Shown here: in pieces, positions 22,315 through 33,655 of the stretch
Layout: each line of letters opens with the position of its first letter
Numbering within the stretch: position 1 is the first letter of the stretch
DNA from: Xestospongia bergquistia
Taxonomy: Eukaryota > Porifera > Demospongiae > Haplosclerida > Petrosiidae
NCBI GenBank assembly: GCA_963965975.1
Contig: OZ014420.1
Location: 64,501-128,500 of the forward strand
Reading direction: 5' to 3'
DNA: 64,000 bases
Notes under the pieces: generated by a model
What the model saw: the letters and a program-made list of their open reading frames with translations, nothing else
Told to the model about the DNA's origin: nothing
Databases searched by the model: none
Made by a program: the position numbers and the translations under genes

Positions 22315-25300
22315 TTATGTTTTTTGAAACACAGTAAATTCTTCATCATCATCACTTTGCGAATCATATGTGCGTACTTGAGTAAACCCTTTATTTGTCG
22401 GTTTTAATAGAGCATTAAGTTTCTTACTTGGATTACGAGAATAATGACGTCGGACTTTAAAAATAGGCCTGCGATTACTAATTCTTCTAGTGTGATTTTT
22501 ATAATATTTGAAAACTACAAATGCAGTAATTAGCACCAACAAGATGAAGAGGGATACCAACATAACAATAAAGACTACAACTGGCAATATATTGGATCCT
22601 AATGTTGAGGAGGACACTGGTATTACCTCATAAAATGGTGATGAAGCAACTGATTGATGAACAATGCTATTACTGACTGAAAAACTAATTGAATGAGGGG
22701 GAGGAGGAGGTGTAGGACATGTGTACAGGTCTTCTTCATTTTTAGAGGTAGATAAAATGGGTGGAGCTTGACTAATTGTTGAGGGTATTGCTGAGGACAT
22801 TGTAGAACAATCTTTACACGACACAGATGATGATATTATAGTTGATTGTGAACCACTAGAACTGAATGGCTTGAAATTATGACGAGAAGGACTTGAGTTA
22901 TTCCCCACTAATTAATATTATTAATAAATAATTACTATTATCAAATGACCTACCATTAAATTTCCAGACTCTATTAGGACCGATCTCAACTACATATATA
23001 GCAGTACCATCTTTATTAACAGCAATATCATGTGGTTTGTTAAAACCCTAACATATTATATTTCTAATACAACAAAGTATAAAGTACTTACTTTATTATA
23101 TGGAGACCATGTATTTAAGATATTGCCATATTTATCAAGTGTAAACCCAACAGCTTTCTTTCCTTTATCCATTGATCCATTGATAACATACATTGGCCAG
23201 TCACCATCAAGAGTAGCAAATGTAAGAGCATAAACAGCTTCTCCTAACACCCCATGTTGTACAAACACAGATCCATGTTTAGTTTTAGTATCGTATTTAA
23301 TAATACGTCCATTTTCTCTGTCAGCAACATATAACTCATCTCCATTCTTAGATAATGCTAAACTATGAGGGACCATTAACCGTAAGTTATCAATAGACGT
23401 AGAATATTCTTTGAGGTATATTCCCAGAGTATTATAGACAACAATACGATGATTACAATATCTATATGTGTGTGTGTGTGTGTGAGAGAGAGATCAATGA
23501 AGGAAGCTATCATTTATATACTTACCCATCAGCAACATAGAATACATTTCGTTTTGTGTCAACAGCTATATCAGCTGGTTGACAGAACTGGTAGTTACCA
23601 ATGCCAGGTTCAAATAATTTTCCTAAAGCTAATGGCTTCACTTTACCAGTAAAATGTATTTTAAATAGTTGCTGTCTAGCAACATCAGTCATCCAACATA
23701 ATCCATTGTTATCCACTGACAGACCGTGAGGTAAATAAAAGATATTTTCACCCCATCTTCTGAGAACATTACCAGTGGAATCCATTACTATAAGAACAGG
23801 TGTAGAAATAGGACCTTCTTGATGATGTCTGAAATGATAATCTTCTGAAAATGATCTACACAACAACAATTATAAAAAGCAAGTAATAAATTTATATTAC
23901 CCAGCATCCCAGACTCGTTCACCTCGATGTAGTACATATACTTTATCATTACGATCTACACTAACTCCAGTAACTTGTCCTAATGGAATACCCAATAACT
24001 CTTTTACACTGTCAGAACTGTGCACTGTATTTAATGGCCAGTCTGTTGCTAGGTGTGGCTTTGGTAGATGTTTATGATAAGTGGGTGTGGCTTTAGTAGA
24101 TGCCATTCCTCCAGTTAACATTTTATCAAGTTCATCTATAATAATACTAGATGATTGTGTGGGTGTAATGTGTACGTGGTGTAATGATTGAATGGGTGTC
24201 GAAAACTGGGAAGGGTCAGGAAAATGAAGATGTTTAGACGGTTCTTCCCAACACTCATCATCATATAATTGCTGTTCATTATTGTCCATATAATACATAA
24301 TGTAGTAATTACACATCTCATTTTCAGAATTAGAACTACAGAGGAAATAAACTCACTATAATATAGCCATATATATTAATGTACCCAAACATTATTGGCT
24401 GTGCATGATGACTTGTATCAAAATAACATCGTGCAGCCTTTAAGAAAATAATAAATAGACTATAGTATTACACACAATATTATATTTACCACAATATCTC
24501 CAGGAGATATAGTAATGTTAGACGTACTAGGATAAAATGCCTATAAGAAAGAATTCATTATTGGTTTCCATAGTAACATCTTTACCTGAGGTTCTTGAGG
24601 ATTATGCTGACCAATTAAAGTCCATTCTTTAGTGACAGAATTAATAACATATCCAGCAATAAGCTTTCCTAGTTGTGAAAGAGACATGTGACTATCACAT
24701 GATTATCATGTGACTTACCATATGAGTGAGCATGAGTACGAAAAGCAAAAGGATGAATTGTATTAGGTCCACTAAAAGTACATGTTACATCCATGTGGAC
24801 TTCTATATAACAAATAATATATATTCATTTATTATAGCAAGTTAGTTACCTTTATGGCCTCCAGGTAATCCATCGAAAGTTTGTCTCCCCAATAAATAAA
24901 TACCTGCTATATAAGGCTGCCGTGTTTTTGTTAAAAGTATCTTCAAATGGGGATATTCCTCTTCATTATAATAATATCAAAATCATTATTAATAACTTGG
25001 AACATACTTTTTGTTGAAGGTTGTTTATGGAAATGGACTTGCATCACAATTCTCATAATATTAGCCTCTTCACCGACTTTAATACCAACCCCTATCATTA
25101 ATAGTAATTAATAATTTAATATAGTTATAACATACCTTGAGGTAATTGAATACCAGATGCTTGATTTGCCCAAGCATAAAGTACATTGAATTGACTGCCT
25201 GAACCACAAACATTGGATACTTCCTTACAGTCCCTAGAATTATTGAATTAATTAATATTATAAATAATACAATGGTATGTTACCAATTATTGTTTGATGT

Positions 25301-25650
25301 CCGATGTTCACTATATCTTGGACAACCAAATAATATCATATGATGAACGACATTAGCATCAAGTAACGGCTTAAATCCATCTACAAGAGAAGACGTATAT
25401 CACATTGAGGTGGCAAGGATGAAGACAGAAAGAGAGAGAGAGAGAAACTCACAAATATAGTGTTCTCCTTCAGGTAGAGTAATAGAGGTACAGTAATAAT
25501 CGTCTCTCTATGAAAAGTAACTAAATCATATTTTGTATCATAGTATCTTACTTCTACATAATCAGGTATCATAGTTATATGTAGAGATTTACTACTTAGC
25601 ACTTCTCTTGAGAAGAAAAGTAGAGAAATAAACACCAATATGGCAGCCAT
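22315..25650 (-). CDS. PAM: Bifunctional peptidylglycine alpha-amidating monooxygenase
   Basis: Makes C-terminally amidated peptides in two steps: copper- and ascorbate-dependent hydroxylation (PHM), then zinc-dependent lyase cleavage (PAL). ATG 25650 starts a signal peptide (MAAILVFISLLFFSREVLSS). The PHM copper ligands are visible: adjacent His in V-V-H-H-M-I-L-F-G-C, the His of M-Q-V-H-F, both His of R-T-H-A-H-S, and Met of N-E-M-C-N-Y-Y-I-M-Y-Y. PAL follows from about 24000 down to 22960, with NHL-like blades (L-P-H-G-L-S-V-D; D-I-A-V-D; V-P-H-S-L-A-L-S). The C-terminus has a stalk, a transmembrane helix (22500-22580) and an acidic cytosolic tail (Y-D-S-Q-S-D-D-D-E-E). All parts of the membrane-bound vertebrate form are present in one gene. 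Confidence 0.93.
23467..23493. repeat. (TG)n(AG)n microsatellite in a PAM intron
   Basis: About nine TG units run directly into five AG units within an intron of the minus-strand PAM gene. Simple sequence, no coding role. Confidence 0.9.
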
Positions 25651-25883
25651 AGCTACTTCCTAATGAGAGGGCGTGGTCCAAGTTATTAGTTTTAATAACT
25701 AATTGATATTCATTATTCATAATTATTATTAAATATTAGTGGTTTAAAGTAAAAGTATGTCACCTCTGACCGTACATTTGTGTTAATTCAGAGTTTATTC
25801 TGACAAAATGGGCAAGAGACAAATTTAACAATATACAAATATTATGGACAATGCCAAAGTGTCCAATAACATAAAATTGAACA

Positions 25884-27798
25884 TCAACTGTATTTACATA
25901 TAATACGACACCATGGTTGCCATGACAACCATGGTCTGAGACTGGGATCAAGTTCAGATAGTTTACAGAGTAAGATAGCCATAGAAATAATAAGAAAAAT
26001 TATCCTAGAGAGAGAGAGAGAAACTCTAACAAATTTTATAAATTTGGTACATGATATTTCTACATCAATTTTATATACAATATGTCTCTTATCAAAACCC
26101 ATTCTATAAAAACATATAACAGCATATGTCAACTTACAAGATTACAAAGATGATGTTGATTAAGTCAGCATAAGAAACAAGTGGGCGTGTTAAATAATTC
26201 CACCAACCTATAAAACCATCATGTCATCATAGTTAGGATATAAATACTATTAATACCTTCATTAGTTTCCTCCACATCTCCTTTAATATCTTCATCTTTA
26301 TCAATTATATTACCTCCGTTAAAATCTACTAAGCTGATTAATGAGTTAGATCGTTCTATGTTATGTTTTCGACCATCAGTCTCATTGTCATCATCACTTG
26401 TAGTTAAAAATTGAGAACTAGGTAAACAAGAATCTGTCTCATATGAATTGTCAATATCTTGAGTTGACTGCTCATCATCAGTAGCTGTTAGCTCATGTAC
26501 TGACTGAGATATATCAGACATTTCTTCACCAGATGAAAGATGACCATCATCATCTTTATATTTTTTATTTTTAATCATATTAATCAAATCTGGTCGAGAC
26601 AGGGTCTAAAGGTCACACCCATTGATAATTAACATTACACAAGTAATAAAACTTACAATTCCTTTCATACAACTTTTCCATGTGCATATTAATGCTTTGT
26701 ACGCATTGTTACGATGAATGAATGAAGTAAAGAAATACTACCAAACAACAGGTTTATTTTATTGGGAGAAATATATGGCTAACCTCGTGTTGAAGTGTTG
26801 CTATAGAAATAGCATTGGGAAAAACAAATGCTGTTCTTTGCTTGAAGATAGATATCACCTCACGACATTTAATAGCTAACTAAAATGTATAAATAAAAGG
26901 AGATCATATTACTAAATGTTTTCTACCTTTGTCTCCCAACTTAGAATATTAGAATAGAAACAAATATAGTGAGGAGTGATATAAAGATGTCCTTGTATTA
27001 AAAAGCTACCATCTTTATTCCAAGCACACACGTATTCTATAAATGATATATTATATAACATGTTAACATCTACTTATATTAATCATACGTTTTAATAATG
27101 GTTCAGTGTCTCCTGTATCTTCTAAACATCGATTTAAGTCCATCTCAGAGCTAGAAAGTCTTCGTTTTGTACCACCTTCATCTTTTGATAGAGTGAGTTT
27201 TATTTGAGGCAATTCACCATTATCGTTTTTAGTAAGAGAGTTAGCCATGTTCTAAAAACAGTGAAAAATAACAAACTAGACTAACTAAATGACTTGATAA
27301 CTTTTCAACTTCAATTTAATATTTTAAAATAGTTTCCATATTTGTGAACCAGGAAATATTCACATGACTATGTGTTAAGGTATATTGTCAGGAAACGATA
27401 TTTCATAATACATTTATAGTTCACTAATAACTGTGTTTTTAAATGAGCATATGTCATATGTTATGATAGAAACTACAAATTATATTATTATAAATACTTC
27501 ACATTTCACATAACAGGTCAAAACAGAAACTATCTGATAGTCAGAACAACTATCAGTCTAGACTATGTTATAAACAGCTAATATGTAGATCAAACCTAGT
27601 GCTTGTTAAATTCCAAGTTGCATCATAATAATATAATACATTTATAATATAATAAAGATGACATATACAGAGGGTTTTAAAAAATGCTCCTCGTGATCGT
27701 CTGTTTCTTAAACTTAAACTTACCGTTCTTCTTGTTTTGAGTTGAGACGTCTGTTGCTTCAAAGGTACATTGGAAATCATTAAAGCAGACACACTCAT
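25884..27798 (-). CDS. GRAM-domain ER membrane protein, GRAMD2/GRAMD3-like
   Basis: ATG 27798 opens an N-terminal exon (MSVSALMISNVPLKQQ) spliced in phase to the exon carrying M-A-N-S-L-T-K at about 27250. The GRAM domain spans several exons: Q-G-H-L-Y-I-T-P-H-Y-I-C-F-Y-S-N, then F-V-F-P-N-A-I-S-I-A-T, then Y-F-F-T-S-F-I-H-R. Acidic Ser-rich sequence follows (26220-26590). The tail has a long hydrophobic stretch split by the last intron (I-I-F-V-I-L, then L-I-F-L-I-I-S-M-A-I-L-L), giving a C-terminal anchor. Stop TGA is 25886-25884. Family members bind phosphoinositides at ER-plasma membrane contacts. No VASt (sterol-transfer) domain is seen, which favours the GRAMD2/3 branch over GRAMD1. Confidence 0.78.
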
Positions 27799-28003
27799 CG
27801 CTCAAGCGACTTTGCGATCTCTACATTTCAGAGTACTAATAAGATTATTAGCATTGCGCGCACGCTACCGTGAATCGTATTTCAATAAATAAGGTGACAG
27901 GATATTGAGGCGTGTCGGGTACACAAAATGGGAATTATATTATTAATCTAATTAAACAGTAAAATATTGAAAGAATGTAAACAGTTCCCATGTATTGGAG
28001 TCT

Positions 28004-29568
28004 TCAGACAACAGGATAAGATGCACAGTCAGCTAATCCACAAGCATTATGACCTCGTTCAATCCAAAAATATCTTTAAAAATACTTGCATTTAAATTTT
28101 CTTATTAAATCCAAATACATACCCATTTAAACCCCATTTTTCTCCCCAAGAATTTTTAACAATCCAATATTGTTCACCTGAGTCTGTTTGATCATAACCA
28201 ACAATTAATACTAGAGTACAAGACATAGGGTTATCCCCAGCAAAGGAAGTAGTTGTCTGTGTGCAATGAGCTTACCAGCATGATTAACATGATTAGCATC
28301 CTTGTGGCATAACAATCTAGTGGGATGTTAGAAGCTCATAAACAAATATAATAATATTATGTTTACAAATATATCTATTGTTCATCCATCCATCAATCAA
28401 TACCCTTGATAAACACCATTCTTGTACAATTGAAATGTTGCTGTAACATCAAATGCAATACTAACTGGACCAACGTTAGCAACAGCGTCAGCAATGTCAT
28501 CTTCTGCACCCTGCCCAATCAACGGAGAGTTATTAAAGCAGTTAAAAGACAATAGTACCTTTGTAATATTAACAACACCAGCTACAGTAGCTGCCACTAA
28601 AGAACTGTTAAAATGGCACTTGCCATTCTCAGCAGTATACGGATAACTCTCTTCACTTTCTAGTCCACCATTATAATGAATATACTCAAAAGCTTGTGAT
28701 GGTAAACCACTATATAGCAAGATATTAATAACATGAATTTAGTTAAGTGTAAATTTACCCATTACAACCATGATTATTGAAAGCTCCAGCACAGTCAACA
28801 AGCTGTTGCTCAGACTATAATACAAGTTTTACAAACTGGTTTTATAAACAAGTTTTAAACTAACCAATGACACAAGTTGACCTGTTTTTAATGCATGATG
28901 ACACTCCAAACAACCAGTAGTTGAAAATGTCCAACAACTACCACAGTGTCCCTAAAATAAATAAATCACATGATAGTCACATGACACATAAATACTTGGT
29001 TCTTGACGCCAGTAACCACACCCTTTTCCCTCCAATCTACAGCATTAGGGAGATTCCTCCTACTATTATGATAATTACCAATAGTAGCAGAACAATGCTA
29101 TATACAAAGTGAAGATAGTTATTCCTATTAATAACAGGGGCAATATACTTGTGGGTCAGTAATAAGATAGAGAGATTTGAATTCTTCAAAACTCATGTCA
29201 GCAAATTCATTCAGTTCCACTACAATAAGCAATAATAAACACAAATAAAATAGATTCCCTTACAAAGCATTTCATTGCCATATTGTTGATTAGAGTGTTC
29301 AACTAATAGTGTGTTATTGATAAAGATCTGAAGTCGATGGTCATATTCTTTTTGAGTGGAATATTTCTTGTTATACTAGAACACAAACATTCTAATCAAA
29401 TTTATTAAAATTACTAGTACCTTTATCATCCAGTTATCAAATGAATTTCTGTATAACACTAAAACAATATAATACATTAAAAGGATTTAGTTAAAAGAGT
29501 TTACCTTCAGTACTATAAGTCTGGACAAAGAGAGAGAAAGCAATCAATAAGATTATCAATGGAGCCAT
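28004..29568 (-). CDS. CTSH: Cathepsin H-like papain-family cysteine protease
   Basis: Lysosomal C1A peptidase. ATG 29568 begins a signal peptide ([16 protein letters not shown]). The propeptide carries an inhibitor-type [11 protein letters not shown] region. The mature enzyme shows oxyanion Gln and catalytic Cys in [13 protein letters not shown], catalytic His in V-N-H-A-V, and Asn in K-N-S-W-G. The stretch [16 protein letters not shown] and the end G-L-A-D-C-A-S-Y-P match cathepsin H rather than L or B. Stop TGA is 28006-28004. The start codon lies only 78 bp from the start of the divergent plus-strand gene. Confidence 0.9.
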
Positions 29569-29646
29569 TATGGATCATGTGACTTCAGTGTGCCCACATA
29601 CATGGCAACCATATAACGACAGCTGTTATTATTTATTGAAATAATT
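29569..29646. promoter_or_regulatory. 78-bp head-to-head promoter, CTSH and the C2-like gene
   Basis: Only 78 bp separate the two divergent start codons. The interval contains a CATGTGAC E-box-type site and an ATGGCAACC half X-box. With so little room, the two genes almost certainly share promoter DNA. Confidence 0.5.
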
Positions 29647-30944
29647 ATGGATGAGTTAATAAAAAGTTTAGAACATGACACTTATCATGAAGACAGTGTA
29701 CAAACACTTCATAAAGTGGTATCCTCCATTACTCACTCTCTCTAGGCATCTCTTGTATTGGTAGGTTGGTGTGTTGACTGTTCATATTAAAAGTTTACAA
29801 ATGGTTGATAAAGAAGGTTAGTTACACACCTGTACTTCCTCATTTATCAACTGATGTGTTAGTCGGTATATCATTAAGTGACCAATTAAAATTAAGTATT
29901 AATATTGGTAATAACAAGAGTACACTAATAAGCGTCACAACCTCAACTGACAATGCTGACTGGTTACTGTGTGACACTGTACAACACCTCTCTGTTGAAG
30001 TAAACAATTTATTTAACATGAAATATCACTATCTCAAAATACAGCTAACACCAGGCTCCACTGACTCAAGCAATATATTATTTTTCAAGTTGTATATCAT
30101 ATCTCCATTATTAGTCAGTCATAAAACAATACTAGGTACAGCACAGCAACATTTATGTGATATTATAAAAGTTAGTCCCATCAATAGTGGCCTCCTTAAT
30201 TATTAAATTATTACAGGAGTCACCCGCTAGAGCTCAATGTCTATTATATAACGACAACAAGGTATAAGCTCAATTACTTTAATATTATAACTGTCTCCTT
30301 TAGTTACAGGTAGCTACTATAGATATAACATATGTATTTAGTTACGGTGCCTTTGGTTATGGTGACAGTTACCAAGTACGTACAATAACAGCATTGAACT
30401 ACAACTAAAATAACTTATAGATATATAACTCTAAATGTAAACCAGAAGAACATTTGCAGTGGTCAGCATTTCCGAGAGTTGCACCCTTGGAAGAACGTAC
30501 GGACACTAAAGGGTTAATAATTTCACTCCATTGATTTAATGATCTTTTGTATTTCAGATTAATATTATCTTCTAAATCATTGGATCATCCTAATTTCATA
30601 CCATTCTCTCAACAGGTACACTTGTGTTCAAGAGATGATATGAGTAAGTTCCTGACATTATCATTGATTAATTATCTTGTTAATCTAGGGCACAAATCAT
30701 CTCATGAACCACACCCACCTCCAGAACAATTAATGAAACAAATGAAAAGGTAGCCCCTAATACTACAGTTATTTATTACATTATTAACAGGTTACCATTA
30801 TGGCATTTACAGTACAATGCTATTCGTAATCGTGCTAAGAAGCTCCAGTTCCTAGAGGCTATTGTCTATAATAGTCAACTTAAAATGGAACAATTTCAAG
30901 GACTAACCCCACGCACTGAAAATCAAAGTTTATCAACTCATTAA
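29647..30944 (+). CDS. Uncharacterised protein with C2-like beta-sandwich
   Basis: ATG 29647 opens MDELIKSLEHDTYHEDSVQT. The main exon (about 29795-30172) is rich in alternating hydrophobic residues (I-S-L-S-D-Q-L-K-L-S-I-N-I). Later exons read Q-V-A-T-I-D-I-T-Y-V-F-S-Y-G and F-G-Y-G-D-S-Y-Q, then F-P-R-V-A-P-L-E-E-R-T-D, and end in a basic helical tail with stop TAA 30942-30944. The layout resembles a C2 domain. A distant C2CD6 (CatSper-tau) relation crossed my mind but is unproven. The second exon junction near 29760-29795 is unresolved, so the first 60 residues are uncertain. Its stop is 20 nt from the RPL17 stop. Confidence 0.5.
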
Positions 30945-30964
30945 TTCTCTTACAACATGAAATG

Positions 30965-31988
30965 TTAGTCTGAACCAGTCAAAGCAGCCTTTAGCTTTTG
31001 TCGTTTTAATTTCTTTTGAGATACTTTCTTTTTTGTTGTTTCTTCCTCTGGTTTAGGTACAGGCTGATCCTTTTCAGTTAAGATCATCTCAACATGACAT
31101 GGCGAGCTCATATAAGCTATAAAATAGAAACCTTATTCCATATACTATAACATTTAATAAACTAGTAATATACTAATGATATACTAATAATATACTAGAT
31201 AACACTAATAATATACTAACAATATACTAAGATAACACTAATAATATACTAACAATATACTAGATAACACTAATAATATACTAACAATATGCTAAGATAA
31301 CACTAAAAATATACTAACAATATACTAAGATAACACTAATAATATACTAACAATATACTAAGATAACACTAATAATATATTAACAATATACTAAGATAAC
31401 ACTAATAATATACTAAAAAATTAACAATATCTTACGGTTAATTCTTCCATGAGCTCTATAGGTTCGTCTTCTCATTTTAGCTGCTCTCTGGACACTGATA
31501 TGCTCAATAACAAGAGCATCAGTGTTTAACATCTTAACTTCAGCATTACTCTCAGCATTTTTCAATAACTGCAACAAAAGGTCAGCACTTTTCTTGGGCC
31601 AACGACCTTGTGGCCACTTGTGATTCTTACACTATAAGGTGGTTTATAACTAACTCCACCCATTTATTGTATACCTGAGCTTTACGTCCAACTCCTCCAT
31701 TAAATCGTCTAAATGGCACAATCTGTTTCTGAGCAATGACATCTTTCAAATATCTAATAGCTTTACGTAAATTCATATGTTTAATAGCTTGAGCAGTTTC
31801 ACGAGTATTCTAATATTAATATTAATACATCAGCAATAGTACGTTTAGAAGAACTCACTTTAAAATGTACTCTCAAATTAAACCCTCTAGCTTTACATGC
31901 TGTACATTAATAAAAAATAGAACTTAATAAAATAATTTATTAACTTACACTTTGTCGAGTTTTCTGGTTCTCTAGAATACCTGACCAT
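30965..31988 (-). CDS. RPL17: 60S ribosomal protein L17 (uL22)
   Basis: Core large-subunit protein lining the exit tunnel. ATG 31988 ([13 protein letters not shown]) joins [15 protein letters not shown], then [25 protein letters not shown], and [12 protein letters not shown] lysine-rich tail ends G-S-D and TAA (30967-30965). The whole sequence aligns to the animal protein. One intron (31120-31433) holds a minisatellite. The promoter is shared with the FKBP gene. Confidence 0.97.
31160..31420. repeat. AT-rich minisatellite in RPL17 intron, about 33-bp unit
   Basis: Roughly seven to eight imperfect tandem copies of a unit close to GATAACACTAATAATATACT plus AACAATATACTAA. It fills most of an otherwise typical short intron. 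It carries no open frame and no visible snoRNA box pair. Confidence 0.85.
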
Positions 31989-32141
31989 TTCTGTATGTAC
32001 TGGAGCAAAATAACATTAATTTAAAACAAAATAAAATTATTTTTCTTTCTTTATATCGTATATAAAAGAAGATGGAAGGCGATACCTTACCCTATCCACT
32101 ACAACGTGTCCACCATTAGACAGAAAGGAACACCGAGCAAC

Positions 32142-32153
32142 TGCGCATGCGCA
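32142..32153. promoter_or_regulatory. Perfect NRF1-type palindrome between RPL17 and FKBP
   Basis: TGCGCATGCGCA is a 12-bp perfect palindrome equal to the NRF1 consensus (YGCGCAYGCGCR). It lies in the 184-bp head-to-head interval between RPL17 (start 31988) and the FKBP gene (start 32173). CpG is rare in this window, so the match stands out. Confidence 0.65.
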
Positions 32154-32172
32154 ATTAACCACGTGGAAAAAG

Positions 32173-33489
32173 ATGTTCTGGGGTAAGTGTCAAACTATAG
32201 TAGTTTAATATTTTTTATTATTTTTGGTAGGACTAAAATTGTACAGTGGCAACCAATATAATTCTATTGTAAATAAGTCATTTCATGTATCACATGCGGT
32301 ATTAGAACCTGGAGATGATCCAGTATCAATAGAAGTCCATGCTGTCATTCATAAAGTTGACTATATTATTTGTCTGCTAAATAATTCAGACAGTCATAAT
32401 CAACAGTCATTAAATTTAGAGATATCAGAAGGAGAAGAAATGACAGTTTATATTAAAACTAATTCTGAGAAGACACATGTTGTACATTTAACTGGTTATT
32501 ATATTGAAGAAGCTGTAGAGACTCAATGGGAGAATGTTAGCAGTAATGAGGATGAGACACTCCTCAGTGGAGATGAAGACTTAGAGGTATTGCGCTATAC
32601 AATTATAGTCTTAATTATCTCATTTATGACAGGGGTTTACTCATTTATTATATGATAATGACATTGTTGATACAATGGATTACCCTTCCTTACAACATTT
32701 ACATTATCAATCACCTACTATTCATGAAATTACTTCAGATCAGGTAGGGGTGTGGTTTATGCTAGTAGAGTACTGATTCATTTAACAGGAACTCGAAGAA
32801 AATAAAGTTCCTCCAGAGAATAAAGAGACAACTCAAAATTCTAGGAAACGTAAGGTTACCATAGCAACTCCGGAGGAGGTACCACAAAAGAAAAAGAAAT
32901 CAAAAAAGAAGAAAAACAAAGATGATGTTAATATAGATACTAGTACATTGACAAATGTACCTGTTAAACAAGAGGTAAGCATAACTTGATTTTATTATTA
33001 TTATATTTGTATTAGAATTACAAAAGAACATTATTGAATGGTACAATTATTGAAGAACTGACCTATGGTACTGGTAAAGTGGCAAAGGCTGGTCGTAAGG
33101 TAAACCCTGCCTACTTTAATTAAGTATTTATAAATTGGCTAGGTCAACATTCGATATAATGGGCGTGTTATTGGACATAACGATCTCATCAGTAAGGGAC
33201 AAAAACCTGTCACCTTTACTTTAGGTCAGGGGGAAGTAATGTCTGGACTAGACAGTGGAATTAAAGGTAATATAATGACTATTGTATTACAATCAATTAC
33301 TTTAGAATAGGAATGAAAGTGGGTGGTAAAAGACGACTAACGATACCACCATCAGCACGGTAAGAGCTAGAAAAGATTGACAGTTTTAATAACTTTATAA
33401 TAATTATTAGTCGAGGCAGGGATGTCCCCCCTAATATTCCAGTTGATGCAGATTTAATACTTGAAGTGAACTTACTTAAAGTACTCTAG
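32173..33489 (+). CDS. Nucleoplasmin-type nuclear FKBP (FKBP39/46, Fpr3/4 class)
   Basis: Histone-chaperone prolyl isomerase class. A first exon of only 10 coding bases (M-F-W-G) leads to the nucleoplasmin-like domain beginning G-L-K-L-Y-S-G and including the acidic loop S-G-D-E-D-L-E. A middle acidic part precedes a strongly basic K-K-K-K-S-K-K-K-K-N-K segment (about 32880-32925), probably a nuclear localisation signal. The C-terminal FKBP domain reads V-N-I-R-Y-N-G-R-V-I-G, then G-E-V-M-S-G-L-D-S-G and K-M/V-G-G-K-R-R-L-T-I. Stop TAG is 33487-33489. Several FKBP active-site residues appear changed: the canonical Trp is Leu, and the A-Y-G loop reads A-R-R-G. Isomerase activity may therefore be weak or lost. 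Confidence 0.88.
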
Positions 33490-33655
33490 ATGTAGTAATT
33501 AGTATTTTTTATTAGTTAGTAAAGTGTTCAATAATTAATAAATACTGTCTCTGGAGGAGGGGCAGGAAGCTAACCTAGTGACACTGTCTACCAGAAAACT
33601 AATATTACTGTTGGGAATATTCTCCTGTGACCAATAGAGACTGCTATCATTAAAT

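Noticed and set aside
25905..25940. X-box-like GTTGCCATGACAACC near the GRAM-domain gene
   Set aside because: It falls in the last coding exon (W-L-S-W-Q-P-W), far from any start codon, so protein coding explains it.
31160..31420. snoRNA in the RPL17 intron, as in vertebrates
   Set aside because: The intron is filled by an AT-rich tandem repeat. No convincing RTGATGA/CTGA or H/ACA box pair was seen on the transcribed strand.
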